From assembly GCA_977006965.1 (NCBI GenBank), contig OZ345370.1, positions 1,984,001 to 2,048,000 on the forward strand: a stretch of DNA of 64,000 bases, given 5' to 3'. The DNA comes from Phymatolithon calcareum. Lineage: Eukaryota; Rhodophyta; Florideophyceae; Hapalidiales. Positions 36,154 through 47,745 of the stretch are shown one piece after another; the first letter of the stretch is position 1; the number at the start of each line of letters is the position of its first letter. The position numbers were made by a program, and so were the translations under genes. A model generated the notes under the pieces. The model searched no databases and was not told where the DNA came from. It worked only from the letters and a program-made list of their open reading frames with translations.

Positions 36154-37311
36154 ATGGTTTGCACCAGAGATCTCGATTCTTTTTCTAGCGAGACGACGAC
36201 CCTTCCAATTCCTGGGGCGTTAGCGCTATTTGAATCTTTGGCCGATCATCCCTCGCCATTCAGAGACGGATCCCTGGACAGCGAGATATATCCCGTATAT
36301 AGTCAAGAACGCCGTGACAATCATCTCTCCTCGCTTTTGCCCTTCGAAGTTGCGCCTCCGGACATTCATCCTCTCCCAGAACACGCAATCGTTGAAGACA
36401 TTTCTGCGATATCGCCGCCCGAACTCGATCTAAGAAGATGTCACCTAGATTTCAAAGGAACCGGGGCACTCGACGGATTTTCTGACCTTAGTTCAAGCGC
36501 TATGCGGTACATCTCGCCCCCGCACATCGAGATGGTGCATTCGTACCAAAATCTCATTCAGGAAATGGGCACAGAACAGGACAGAGAGAGTACATCGCGT
36601 CTTATCCGATACGCGCTGGACGTTCGCGGCGTAAGGATGCTGGACATTCGGTGCAAGCTGCACCAGTGGTACCGGGACTGGGTGGCTGCTCACGGTGCGG
36701 TGCCAGTTGAGACACAGAAGAACTTTGCATTCCAACTCATTGAATCCGAGTGGTATGAGGACAAGTTGGCGGCCGTGTTATTTATGCAAGAGGTGCTCAT
36801 TGCGAAGAAGAAGCTATCTGGCATGGATTTGCCGCGATTCGAAGAGACATTTCGATGTGGGCACATTAAGGTATACAAGGTTTGTGACCACTTTGCGAGC
36901 AAGATCCTTTGTCATTTGTTCGAACAAAACGCGCGGGAACCTCGCGAGAGCGCACGGATTTTGGACTGTATGTTTCAATGGGCACACGCAGAAGACTTAT
37001 GGCAGGCTCGGGCGGCAATGTTTGCGCTTGCGACTCAAACGAAAAACGGAATTATCCATAAGCGGTTGATGCATTCTGTGCAACACATGTTAGCGCGACC
37101 GGAAGAGGAGGCGAAGAGTATAGCAGGTGCTGCGCTTCGGTCCATCAGTGAGGTAGATCCGGGGACCGTTGTTGAGTTTTTGAATCGGACTGAGAACATT
37201 GCAAACATATCGACTGGTGGCTTAGACAAGGCGACGAGCAGGCTGACAAAGAGGCAGAGGGACTACTTCAAGAAATTACGAAGGGAGATGCGGTCGACAA
37301 GCCGAGGCTAG
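36154..37311 (+). CDS. AlkD-like DNA-alkylation-repeat (HEAT-like) protein, copy A
   Basis: 385 residues, intact. Start chosen because an in-frame stop lies 15 bases upstream and the next copies (C, D) have Met at the same place (CTCCCAAGTATGGTTTG). Residues 1-125: acidic, Ser/Pro-rich, low similarity to anything I know. Residues ~125-370: alkylation-repeat fold with QLIESEWYEDKLAAVLFMQE, KVYKVCDHF (aligned catalytic Asp), HAEDLWQARAAMFAL (aligned Arg) and ALRSISEVDPG. Compared with bacterial AlkD, the Trp four residues before the Asp is Tyr here, and the Trp of the GW.LR motif is Ala. C-terminus is basic. Probable nuclear DNA-binding or repair-related protein by family. A and C differ mainly at third codon positions, suggesting selection on the protein. 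Confidence 0.75.
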   Translation: MVCTRDLDSFSSETTTLPIPGALALFESLADHPSPFRDGSLDSEIYPVYSQERRDNHLSSLLPFEVAPPDIHPLPEHAIVEDISAISPPELDLRRCHLDFKGTGALDGFSDLSSSAMRYISPPHIEMVHSYQNLIQEMGTEQDRESTSRLIRYALDVRGVRMLDIRCKLHQWYRDWVAAHGAVPVETQKNFAFQLIESEWYEDKLAAVLFMQEVLIAKKKLSGMDLPRFEETFRCGHIKVYKVCDHFASKILCHLFEQNAREPRESARILDCMFQWAHAEDLWQARAAMFALATQTKNGIIHKRLMHSVQHMLARPEEEAKSIAGAALRSISEVDPGTVVEFLNRTENIANISTGGLDKATSRLTKRQRDYFKKLRREMRSTSRG

Positions 37312-38230
37312 TTAACTCTAAATTTTCACTCCCTTGAAAAAGAGTCGAGCGACAATGGCGGAATGCCCTACGGTGACGGTATGCGGTTCTCTTGGCCTTT
37401 CCTTTACTACAACGGCAAAGTTGAGACTGCAATGCAACTAAATCCCCGGGAATGCGACTGTAGGCAGTGCGCAACAGACATTGAGGCCGCGGTGGAAGGA
37501 AAAGTGTCAGCATGGACTCAGTGAGCCCGATCGCAACTAAAGTCTACAAGAGTGACGTGCGGATGCCAGCATGTCATGCGGGTGCAGCGCGTTGCAAGGC
37601 ACTACCGTGACAACGTTCGATGAAGCGCTAGAAAGGTACGCCTTGCCATGGCGCTAGAGAGCGCTGCCAACAAGCCGCGAAGGTCGATGCTCGGGAGCTG
37701 ATTGTCGTACCGAGAAAGGAGGTATGCGCAGCCGGAGGTCAGTTAAAGCGCTCGCACGATAGCGTGAGCCGCCTCCAGCCGTTGAATGACGAGAAGTGAA
37801 GTGCGGAATCAAGCGGAGTCACGAATTTTTCGAGCTGGTGCCATTTGGAATGTGCTGCTCAGTGGAAAGGATGAAAATCCTGCATCAATAGCTTCTTGGA
37901 GCTGACCAGCGGGCAAATCATATAAATATGGATCCAGCAGTACTTCAGAGTAAAATCAGAACATCTGAGTTGCAAATTAGTTGCTAAATTATTGAACTTT
38001 TCATTACAGTACCGATTTGTAACGTACAAAAAAACACATTTATATTTTTTAACATTTTATTGGGTCGAACTGTTTCATTTTGAGAATGCCGTAATTTTAA
38101 ATCTCAAATGCCAATTTCAGATTGTTTCTTCCGTCCCGTCGGTGGATTTTGTAAGGAAAGCACGTGAATTCTCTCCTCAAGAGTGCCTAGTGAACGTCTG
38201 TCGTCTGGAAGCTCTTTTCCAGACTACCTT
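37312..38230 (+). repeat. Unit A 3' flank
   Basis: Inverted match of 28,086-29,009. Directly after the AlkD stop it begins TTAACT..AAATTTTCACTCCC in A and continues with a small frame MPYGDGMRFSWPFLYYNG ending at about 37,523 with a Cys-x-Cys-x2-Cys stretch (not open in D). Later comes ...DEALERYALPW. A run around 38,000-38,070 is A/T-rich. Confidence 0.65.
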
Positions 38231-38637
38231 CTTTCTTTACTGCAGAAGACGATAACTAAAGTTAACATCTGGGGTTGTCAAGCAACCCCTCATTGTTCAC
38301 GAATTTGAGTACTTCAAGCGGTTTCTCCCTACATAATTCCTCTACCGTTTTAGGGCCTACTCTACTAATAGTCTGCCGTCTTGATAAAGCACGCCCACTG
38401 CAGCGAAGAATTAACTGATCAACAGTTTCTTCGGTTCCAACTGGACAGGACTTGCACATGGGGTCGTAGTCCACCGAGCCATCGTCCTTCCGGTGGAAAG
38501 CTGCTATCAGCGACCAGCATTCTGCAGAAAGTTGATTTAGGATGACTTCAGCACGTCTGTGACTAATCCGGAGTTCTGGGGGAAGAAAATGTACACTTCT
38601 TGGTTTCATCGAAGTGCGCGGTTTAATTATGGATCGC
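38231..38637 (-). mobile_element. 5'-truncated LINE insertion in unit A (GAAA-tailed family), copy 2
   Basis: About 407 bp absent from the otherwise collinear unit D (empty site at about 28,085, reading CTACCTTCATTACTCC on the minus strand). The insertion reads, on the minus strand, from ATCATCCTAAATCAACTTTC-like code through an open frame 38,262-38,609 with YDPMCKSCPVGTEETVDQLI (His of the zinc motif is Gln here), CSGRALSRRQTISRVGPK and EELCREKPLEVLKF to a stop, then a 3' UTR and TAAAGAAAG. Very close to 32,540-32,912. No clear target-site duplication. Confidence 0.88.
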
Positions 38638-39130
38638 GTTACTCCCTTCTTTCGCCAAGCTCGTGTTTACAACTTTCAAGTTCTTCAAATCAGTTGAGCT
38701 AGCAGCACTATCTTCGGCGAGGTAAAAATGGAATTCAGAGCTGCGACCTGCGCGTCCTCTCGAGCGCAAACGCATCGAACAGGTGCCAGCTCTTCATCGC
38801 AAGCACACTGATCGATGGTGTGAAGCACGTCCACGTGCAAGGATCACGAGAAACAAGACTCTCTTTTTTGCGTCACCTCCGATCTTCCTATCGAATGCGT
38901 TATTGACACCCTCCAGCATCGCTAGTCGCAGTCGTAGTCCTTTTCGCGGAGTTGCTCAACTCGCCGAGTCAGAACAGACAGATGCTAGTATTAGTTCAGT
39001 TCCTAGATTGGGGTGCAATGATTACGGTAGTGTCCTCAATGAGTGCATTCTAGAAGAGCTTTGCTTGCTCCTGAAGACGTGCTCTGAACTATTGTCAATC
39101 TGTCGGTAGTGAAACCTACATCGGGAGAAT
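38638..39130 (+). repeat. Module M between units A and B
   Basis: First 200 bases match, inverted, 27,874-28,085. Landmarks ATTCAGAGCTGCGACC, CAGCTCTTCATCGC and GTCCACGTGCAAGGATC; further on, a stretch GACAGATGCTAGTATTAGTT near 38,977 matches 53,016-53,035. Frame 38,783-39,109 (108 residues) is open but does not agree with the frame that is open in the 52.7-kb copy, so no gene is claimed. Confidence 0.6.
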
Positions 39131-42100
39131 GTAGATCCCGTTACTTCACAACGCAAGGGCATTCGATTCAAAGCGATTCTTTGACGTCGACGATACTGAC
39201 ATAAATTGGTCCAGAGTACTTTTGCAGCCGTCTAGAACGCCATTTCCGTCTTTTGAGGACTGCTGTGTGGTGATGCACAACTTCATATTCATCTCGATTA
39301 AGTTGCTGAGTAGCAGCCGGCTGAATTCCAGAAACGTATGGCGAACTATTTGTCTCACGAGAACGAAGTATCGTGGAGATTGAGCTACGCGAGCGTGAAA
39401 ACTAGAGGAAAGTGTGCGGTTCGCATAAGAGAAAGTTTGAGAGCAATATCGTGCTCATGATGTGGACGCTGTCCATGTGCGCTTATTTTGTAACGGAAGC
39501 AAATTTTGTAATACGCAAGCTGCGGACAGCAGAATTCCTCGCTCCTGCGCAGGAGTTCCAGGAAGTGGAACTTCACACGGAGCCTCATATCGGAAGAATT
39601 CCCGGATAACGAAATCTACCAGGGTCTAATTTTGCAGGGATTACTTTGGGCATGGGACTTGTATGCTCACTTACGTCTGATCGTCTTTCTCGGTTAGCAT
39701 CAAGCCGTAGTTGTTCGGGCACTGCCACCAAAACGCTGTGAAGTCCGCAAATCGGATAAAGTACCGTACTCTCCAGCACGGCCAAGCTAGAAAGATGACA
39801 ATCAGTGCATGTTCTGTTTCACTCACTGTGAGAGACTCAATTTACCAAACGTCCCGTTTAAAACGAAAGCAAAGTTTGTGTTCGGGCCGTCTAAAGGATT
39901 TCCACTTCATCTGGGTCCTTGATTAACACGTGTTCATGAAGGCCGGCGCATGTATATCTTCGAGCTATAACACGGACTTGATTTTTATGCCATTATGTTA
40001 TAAGATCAACGTTGCCGATGGCCCCCATCAGGGTCCCCGATTGACACGTGGACATGATGGCTGAGGTGCGACCGGTCCACTGGGCCTAGCGGACGTTCCA
40101 CAATCAAAATTTTTGATTCTTTCATAATCGTGTAATTTATCATAGTCGAGACTGGGCCGCTAGAAAGTTCCCCTTCAATTATCATACATTATTACAAGCA
40201 GATCGCTCTGTTAGTACTCGTCGCAGAAAGCGCTGAACATCTCTCGTCCGCCTTCATATATACAAGCTGCACAGAAATAAATAGAACGAGTCTAGAAGCT
40301 CTCTGGCGCAACGCTATAGTACTGTGCGTGTGGTCCACAGCAACATGGCCACTGAAAATGAAAGATATAATGATTGGACAGGATGAATACATCGGGCTTA
40401 AAGCTTCTCACGGCAGAGCATAACTGACAACGCATCAGCGTCAGTCCCTGCGTGTAGAGTAAATTGCTGCATGAAAAGCATGTCGTGATTTTTGCCCCGT
40501 ATGGCCACCCGATAGTATCAAAGAAATAAAGGTACGAAACACGAATTGCAAGGGGACGTGTATCACTAACGCTGCTGCGAGTATAAATACAAATTCTATA
40601 ACATTCTTTCATGGAATGAGATAGCCTTTTTCTCATCATGAGGCTACACCATGATGGTGCAGTCTTACTGTAGCCGAATGTCAGCCTTACAGAACATTGA
40701 ATATTAAGCTTTTTTGATGCTACTGACCTTGGGTATTCCAACGAGCTCTTTCAAATCCCTCTCGGAAGGAATAATTGAACCAGAACGGCTTGAAAAATAT
40801 ACGAATTCCGAATTCCATAATCAAACATGCATGAATGTTGCGAATCACATCCAGGCTGGCTTCCATGCACGGGGTCGATTTTATATGCTTTCTGACCCAA
40901 CACCACGTCTCGTGCTTCAAATCAGCCGATAATGCGCTTTCTGAAGCACACACGTTGGACCTATCGGCTGATTTTCTTGATTTATCTGCTTCCTTTTAGT
41001 CTCTGTGGTATAACACGTCCATTTCCGGAGCTCTTCATGCCGAGGCGTGGCACACTTTCACCCAACGCCGTGTCAGAAGTCAAGCACGAGTTCAAAATTC
41101 CATCCAAAGAAGTCTCGAGTAGTACAAGGTGTACTCCTGAGTACTACAGAAATGCCTGGAAATATCGATTGTCATCAGTCAGTCCCAATATAAACGCAAC
41201 CTGACATGTATGCTGTAGCCCCCTTCGTTGAACTTGGCGTTCCCTTCCACAATGCTCGATTCTTGAGTAGTATTGAATCGAACTGACACGGTAGCGGTAC
41301 GCGCCATGAAATTTGCTGCTATCGACTCAATCTCTCTCGAATTCCCGCAATGGATGATGGAGTGGACCTGTTGATATGCTTCAATTGATTCCAGGAAATG
41401 TTTTTTTCGGCGTTACGACCGTTTAAAACGCGGAATAGAGATCTGTTTGTCCACATTGTAGGTTACGTGGAAAACGTGTCCTGAATTCAGTTTATCAACG
41501 TGCATGGTAAGCGATAGAAAGAGAGAGGCGGCAGGGATCATCGCCGATGATCTTTTCCACCTCTCTTTCCCAGTATACTCTTTTCTGCCGAATCCTAAGC
41601 TCAGGACTAGGAGGAAAAGTCATAAATCCTGGAATCTAGCATCAATCAAGTCATGCTTCCCACCTAGCTGCTCTTTCCATATGGCCAAGTACTTGTTCCT
41701 CCTCAGTGGATCATTTTCAAACTTTCAGAATGACATACCTACTACTCTTCATTAGTTGCACAATGCGCTGGATATTCTATGCACGACGTGTAGACACCGT
41801 GCCCTGTTGCCCTGTGAGTTAATTTCATCCACTATCTGCATTCGAAAGCAGACCAGCTACTCGACACGGCTTTTGAATTTTATATAAATCTGTTAATTTG
41901 ATGTTCGGGAAGCGAGTCGTCCGCTCATTTCGCTGTGACAACTGGGAGCGAAAAAATAATTGCTTCTAAATTTTACTGTGCGCCTTCCGACTTTTTAGCT
42001 CTTTACCGTCATGGTTTCAGGCGGGCAATCCACGAGGATCTGTCCTGTGTCAGCAAAAGTATGATAAAGATTAGTGTTCCCGTGATTGTAAAGCTGTGCA

Positions 42101-42264
42101 CATTTTTCTACATGTTTCTGCGGCCGTCCGCAATAGCGTCTCAACCCAACCTCTTTCCTCAGCGTGCAGGTCAAGCGAAAGGTACACCAAATCCTGATTT
42201 TCCACCAAGACCTCCTCGTGGGCCTCAGATTTCCAGAAGCGTGAAGATCGCCTTGCGAGCTCCC
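39131..42264 (+). repeat. Unit B 5' region
   Basis: Collinear with units A, C and D. Landmarks: GATTGAGCTACGCGAGCG (39,380), first CACGTG motif (39,913-39,942), second (40,028-40,060) followed by GCGACCGGTCCACTGGGCC, CCCTTCAATTATCATACATT (40,171), AATGCGCTTTCTGAAG (40,932), GCCGAGGCGTGGCACACTTT (41,039), CCTTCCACAATGCTCG (41,244), ACTACTCTTCATTAGTTGC (41,742), AAGTATGATAAAGATTAG (42,057). A 12-bp hairpin (AATCAGCCGATA arms, 30-base loop) lies at 40,920-40,973. No gene is supported here. Confidence 0.7.
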
Positions 42265-43170
42265 AAGTAGGGTTTGTATCGGAGATATCCAATCCTATTC
42301 TAGCGAGACAACGCCTCTTCCGATTCCTGAGGCGATCTCGCTATTGCAAACATTTTAAGGTCATCAATCGCCTTTCAAGCACGGATCCCTGAGTCAAGAA
42401 TTTTGCGACGACCATCTCTCCAAGCTTCTGTACTCCGATCTTGGGGTTTCAAAAGCACTTATGCTCGCGCAGCACCCAACCTTCCGTGAAGATTCTGTGA
42501 AATCGTCATCCAGATAGATCGAAGAGCAAGGCACATATATTTCACAGGCGTCGGGGATTTCGACAACTTTTCTGACATTCTCTTGAACTTGTTCGACTAC
42601 ATATCACCCCGCACCTCGAGATGGTCCATTCTTTCCAAATTGTCATTCAGGACATGGGCGCGGCAAGGGCCAAGTGAGTATATGGCGGCTTATCCCGTCC
42701 TGGCTATCTACTCGTGAAGTGATGATGCTTGACATTCGGTAAAATCTACATTGCTGGAAACGAGACCGTTTAGATAATGACAGCACGGCTCCTGCTGTGA
42801 CACAGAAGCCATTTTCATACCACGTCATCGAATCTCAGTAGTATGAGGACAAGCTGACTGCTATGTTATTCTTCTGGAGGTACTCGTTGCCGAAAGAATG
42901 ATCACGTTCATTGATTTTCCGCGATTCGAAGAAATATTTCGCGGTGGGCTACATTACGTGTTCAAGATTTGCGACCTCTTCACTAACAATATCTTTCCCA
43001 TTTTCTTTTGGCCGAACAAAGCATACTGGAACCACGCGGTCGATAATCTCGTCCCAGGGATTGCTCAAATTTCTGAATTGGATTGTGAATATTCGGGACA
43101 TATCTGCTGGGGCTTGAGACAAGGCGAAAACCAAGGTAAGAAAGAGGAAGAGACAAACTTCAATGATTGC
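42265..43170 (+). pseudogene. AlkD-like protein, copy B (decayed)
   Basis: Begins with the same CTCCCAAGTA.GGTTTG block, but the Met codon is TAG. Recognisable pieces: SSILARQRLFRFLRRSRYC-type code in shifted frame, EMVHSFQ(I/N).(V/F)IQDMG near 42,620-42,660, a Glu-Ser-x-x-Tyr-Glu-Asp-Lys block interrupted by TAG near 42,838, FPRFEEIFRGG near 42,917-42,950, FKICDLFT near 42,962 with the aligned Asp, then a jump straight to FLNWIVNIRDISAGA near 43,070, so about 240 bp holding the Arg-bearing helix have been deleted. Many stops and shifts. Oldest of the full-length copies by decay. Confidence 0.8.
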
Positions 43171-46100
43171 GTCGGAAGCTGTGTTCAACAAGCGAGTTTG
43201 AACATCTTTAGCAGCAGTACGTACGAGATCTTTGGCAAGCTCTCCGGTGACGTCTTGTGCTGCTTCGACGAGTGACAGTTGCCGGAACGACCAAGGCAAA
43301 ATTGCAAATGAGGCAAGGTTATTTCACCGCGAATGTGCTCGCGAGCGGGACGGAATTGTGCTTTACCAATTTGTGCTGGAATGATGAGAGCCATGATCGC
43401 CCGCAAAGTGCACAAAAGCCATTTTTTGACGTCACTGCGCCAGATGGTTTGCTTTTTTGTAAGTTTTCACCATCAGATGGAGAGGATAAACTCCATCGAG
43501 ATCACAGACGATGAATAGATCTCTGGTGAGCTCTGGGGAGCTAAGAACGAGCCGTCGCGAATGTTGTAGGGGAGTCTTGCAGTGTATCCCCAAAGATGCA
43601 TGTGCGTTGGAGACTAGTTAGACCCCTCGCACGAAAATGCAAGCGCATCGCAAAAGATTGTATGTTCTCTTCCATGGAGTAGCAAGGCCTGCAAGTAAAT
43701 TATTTCAAAATAGGGAAATGGTAGTTTTTTAATCCAAGTTTATTTAATAGACCCACAGACTTCCGAAGAGATGGGCAAGGATTCCTCAGTTGCTAGCTAC
43801 ATTTTGCATAGCTCTCGAAAACGCACTGCCAGAAAAGCAAACGGAAAAACTTAAGATCTCAGATAATCCTGGCTCAGTTGAAGAACTCTTGTATAGTTCC
43901 CCATAGCGGACCTCGGCTAGCGAGGCGTCATTCTGTTTTCATTTCAGTCAAATATAGCCGCTCAGTAATCCGTGCAACGAGTTCGTTTGAAAGCTGATTC
44001 GTCAGCCTATCGTAACCGCACATGACAAGCAGCGTGGTACTCGTGAAGGGCCCTATCGACGAATGATGTAGACGATTTTGAGGCAGCGGCATACCGCTTA
44101 TCTTGAAACCGAGGTTTTGCTCCGTGTTTTAGGTCTTCTCTTTATATTGAGTTCTTGCTCGATGCAACAGGTCTTCACCACTTCCGGCGCCGTGCTCGTT
44201 TCTCTGCTGTTTGATCCGCGTAGCATAGCCTCGTATGAGTGACACGAAAACCTCTGCGCTGCTCTAACCGCTACGGCCTGCTTCTCTGGTTAAGAAGTTT
44301 TTGCATTCGTTGGCGGGCACCATGCTGTCTCCCTTTCACTGCAGCCCCTTGGGGGATCGACTCACGTGCGGAGCAATTGCTCAGACGAAAATGAACTGCG
44401 ATCGGTTATGGATGCCTGTTCCTTTCATTTGCCACTTCGATTTGCGGCATTAGTCATTTTTTTGCAGCGACGGTGGGTTCTGGCGATTTCCGTCGTGTAG
44501 CACTGCAGGCGCGTTCAATATCACGACACGTAATTTCGTCGGAGCATTTGAAAAAATGCGGGCATTCTCGAGCCACATCTGCGAGGGCACTTGCATTGTC
44601 GCGGGCGAACAGCCCGCGCCGGTATACTTGGCTTTCTCGCTTTGTGGCCCCGGTCGGTCTCCTTTCCAGAGTTATGGTAGGGTAGGAAAAGAAGTTTCCC
44701 ATATCTGGTAAAAGGACGACTATGTAAATGCAGATATGACATTGTACTATTAAGATATACTTGTTGCATTATTTCAACTCAAAGATTTCTCCGAATCGCC
44801 TGGATTGACAATGATTATACATCTCTATGATCAACCAATATGATTGCGGAATGGCACTGCAGCTGGATGGAGAGAGACACGCTGCAGCAAACCGTTGCCG
44901 TTCAGAGCGAGCAAAACAGAATGCAGCTACCAACCCGTTGGCTCTCGTCACCGCGTAATGCGGATGTGATCCGATAGTACCATAGAGGTATGATATAGGA
45001 TCTCTGTTATACTTAAACGAAGCTGTAGACTTGTCTTGCAGTTTTTTACGATGTGCAGATCAGCAATAGAAACGCTTTACAGGTGCAAGATGGCGTCGTC
45101 GAGGTGACAATTAATTGCCCCGACTGGAGCACTGGATAAACAAACCAAACGTCGATGGCGAGGGATTTAGTGCGATACCACGAAAACCATGTGGAGGTCT
45201 TTCACAGAATTTAGAGCTTTTTGCAAGCTTTGCTGCCGCTTTCAACTAGAAGTAATTTCAAGGACATCGTGGAGTTCCGGAATTCAAACATGATTTCCAG
45301 TTCTCATTCTTCGGGCATATATGACATCCAGAAACTGAGCTATCTACGGTACGAAGTTTTAGGTGCGTCTTTGGAATATGAGAAGGCGAAAAAGCGGAAA
45401 CTCTGTAAATTAAATGAGTCTTTAGGCACGCGTTGTTAACCTTGGAGTACCGGCGTGAATGGTGAGCTGTACTCACTCTTATTGAGAATGTAGACACTAA
45501 AACCGTGCGTTCGGGTTGTCTGTGGTTTTTTCCTTGCAGTTCGATGCGCCAGAAGCTCTTCGACCGAAATTGGTAAGGCTTGCTTCTTGGTGGACGTGGA
45601 GAGTTAGTTTTTCATATTCGTTGTTCTGCTCAGAACAGATACCTTATTCTTGAAAGGTTCGTGAGACTTGATTTTGTCTGGTTTTTCTTCGACAGACAAC
45701 TGATGCTGTGCATGCTGCAATGCAGTTTTGGTTTAACTCAAGGGGTATGTAGAAAAACAAAGCTTTGTTGAGCATTATGAAACTTTTAGATTGGAGTTTG
45801 GAGACCGAACCAGTGCCGGATATCTCGCAGAGCCAGGGAGCCGAACAAGATGTTTCATGCTAACCGAAAGGGCATCTCAACGGACCTTCCGTGCCGCCTG
45901 CACAGCCAGCTAGAACGGTGACAACAGGCTCCTGTCCAGGGGATTCCCTAGAGCTCAATTAGGAGTCGAGGGAACATCCAAGCTCAAGGCAACTTGAGTA
46001 CGTTGTCGACTGGCATTTGACGTGAGGCAGAGATAGAAGTGGAAAGATCTGGATATTCGTGAGCTTGTACGGATACCCGAAATTCGAAGCAATATCGGAA

Positions 46101-46182
46101 CCGGACTTTAACCTCCCTCCGCTACTCGTAGCGCGACTAGCAAGATCCCCGCCAGGGGAAATACGGAATTTTATATAGAATG
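43171..46182. other. No recognisable gene
   Basis: About 3 kb of mixed DNA. Frames up to 85 residues (for example 43,257-43,514 + and 44,454-44,702 -, the latter overlapping an antisense frame) have no family. A G+C-rich patch lies around 44,150-44,680 and another around 45,890-46,140. I see no LTR, RT or transposase signal. Confidence 0.4.
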
Positions 46183-46467
46183 ACCGATAACGTGTGTGTT
46201 CGTATTTTGTAACGACGTCTTTCTCACATTGGTCGCCACGACTACGCGAGATTCGAAATCAAGGACGATTCCGGATATTCCGATCCGATCCGGGATCGAT
46301 CACGTGCGGCAAGTCCGGATCGTCTGTTCTGATCCGGGACACTTTTTCGATCCGGAATTAAGTACCTATGACAAACCCGCATCGTCGGCTCCGATCCGGG
46401 ATCAATTTTCAATTTAGAATCAGTTATCTTTTACGTTATCTCCTTTAATCTACTAACTGTTTTTCAG
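46183..46467 (+). repeat. Dispersed repeat S, copy 2: intron-like part with tandem GATCCGGGATC blocks
   Basis: Starts GTGTGTGTTCGTATTTTG and ends TACTAACTGTTTTTCAG, which look like a donor region and a branch-point/pyrimidine tract/AG acceptor. Between them two to three imperfect tandem units of about 75-80 bases each carry CTGATCCGGGA and a TTTTTCGATCCGGAAT-like box; one of them continues with TACCTATGACAAACC. The homologous copy at 21,524 has the same blocks. Confidence 0.55.
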
Positions 46468-46727
46468 GATCGGCTACTGTAACGATAGGTACTAACGTCA
46501 ACTTCACGGTTTATTTCGACGAGAACTCGTGGACGAGAGCTTTCATATGGGGAGAGGTGAACAGAGTGCCGAACAACATGCGTCTCGTTTTTCGGAACAA
46601 TAGTGTCTCCACACTCAACGTTGCGGGCCGACACGAGACATGGGACACAGAAACGTCTGGAATCCCAAGTTTCGAAGGATTGCACCATAACTTTCCGGCT
46701 TTTAAAACAAGACGTGAAGATTTCTAA
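46468..46727 (+). CDS. Exon-like 85-codon frame of repeat S, unknown protein
   Basis: After the acceptor-like AG, the phase-2 frame is open to a TAA at 46,725-46,727. The translation is rich in Asn, Trp and Phe with NVNFTVYFDENSWTRAFIWG, EVNRVPNNMRLVFRNN and HETWDTETSGIPSFEG, which looks like a genuine beta-rich secreted or structural protein rather than chance code. No family is recognised. A matching first exon in phase could not be found upstream (frames before 46,190 close quickly), so the gene is incomplete. The 21.7-kb copy is stop-ridden. No symbol. Confidence 0.35.
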
Positions 46728-47710
46728 TTCTGCTTCACGGCAGGGAAAGCTTTACTAGAAGCTTCTTCGCGTACAAACGCACGGTACAAGAGGAAGAAAA
46801 ACAAGGAAAAAGGGAGAGAAGAACTGTTGAAGAAGGCGCTGTATAGCGCAGGCCTCCAACACTAAGCACGACGACGAGCGCGCATGGCAATAGCAGAGCG
46901 ACGAGCGAGACGTCCTTAGCGAGGCAGAGCTCGCAAGGCACGCTAACGTGCTGGCAACAGAGTGTGAAGAGCTCGTTGCGGAAGGGCTTGGTTCGTTTGA
47001 GTCGAAGCTAGATTAGGGCGCTCGGGAGTAGGAGCATCACTAATTGCATTGTCGCGTGACGTAACTGGGTCGACGGCTACCGTAAACACAATATTTCTAT
47101 CGTTGTTCAGCTCAACGAGGAGCATGACGTTCTCGACGTCGAGATCGTGAGAGAGATCCGCCATAGCCCAGTTATTCTTAGCTCAGGCTCGGCCTGTAGT
47201 AGACGCGGGAGACCAGAAGAGCCCGATATCGCTTGATTGATCGCAGGCTCAAGGGCAGTTGGTGAGCCCGGTAAGAATCGCAAGGAATCACGCGCCGAAT
47301 GGAACGTCGACTTGTATATGGCTAACACGTCACGGAAGATTGAGACGAACTCCTAGTAAATGGACATAAATGTTTCGAGCCTGATTTTTAGATCGGCGTG
47401 GAACGCCCATGTGTCTTCATCCGCCGCAAAAGCAGCAGACAGTCCGCGGGATTCTCAAGCTTCTCTGGCACACCGGCACCGACGGGAGCACTGATGGTTG
47501 ATTCCATCTCTGCATTAACCAGTCCCATTTCGCTCGCATTTAAGCCAGTCGTCAGTGCCTGTGACTACTCATCGTGACGGAAATAACGCATTAAGGCCTC
47601 CTTTCAGAATCTAGATCGTTCCAACCGGCGCGCTTTCTTCGCGATGAGCCAGAGTGGCGCCAGTTCTCGACGATTCGCAGAGATTTGTACTGGCAGTACA
47701 TCCACCTGAT
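46728..47710. other. No recognisable gene
   Basis: Minus-strand frames 46,735-46,941, 46,943-47,164 and 47,107-47,328 follow one another with shifts and could be decayed coding DNA, but I recognise no domain. Base composition is more G+C-rich than the surroundings. Confidence 0.35.
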
Positions 47711-47745
47711 TCATACCACGCAGTCCATGGTATGAATCAGGTGGA
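47701..47745. repeat. Perfect 18-bp hairpin
   Basis: TCCACCTGATTCATACCA at 47,701-47,718 and its exact reverse complement at 47,728-47,745 with a 9-base loop. It sits at the 3' limit of the decayed minus-strand frame that follows. Confidence 0.9.
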
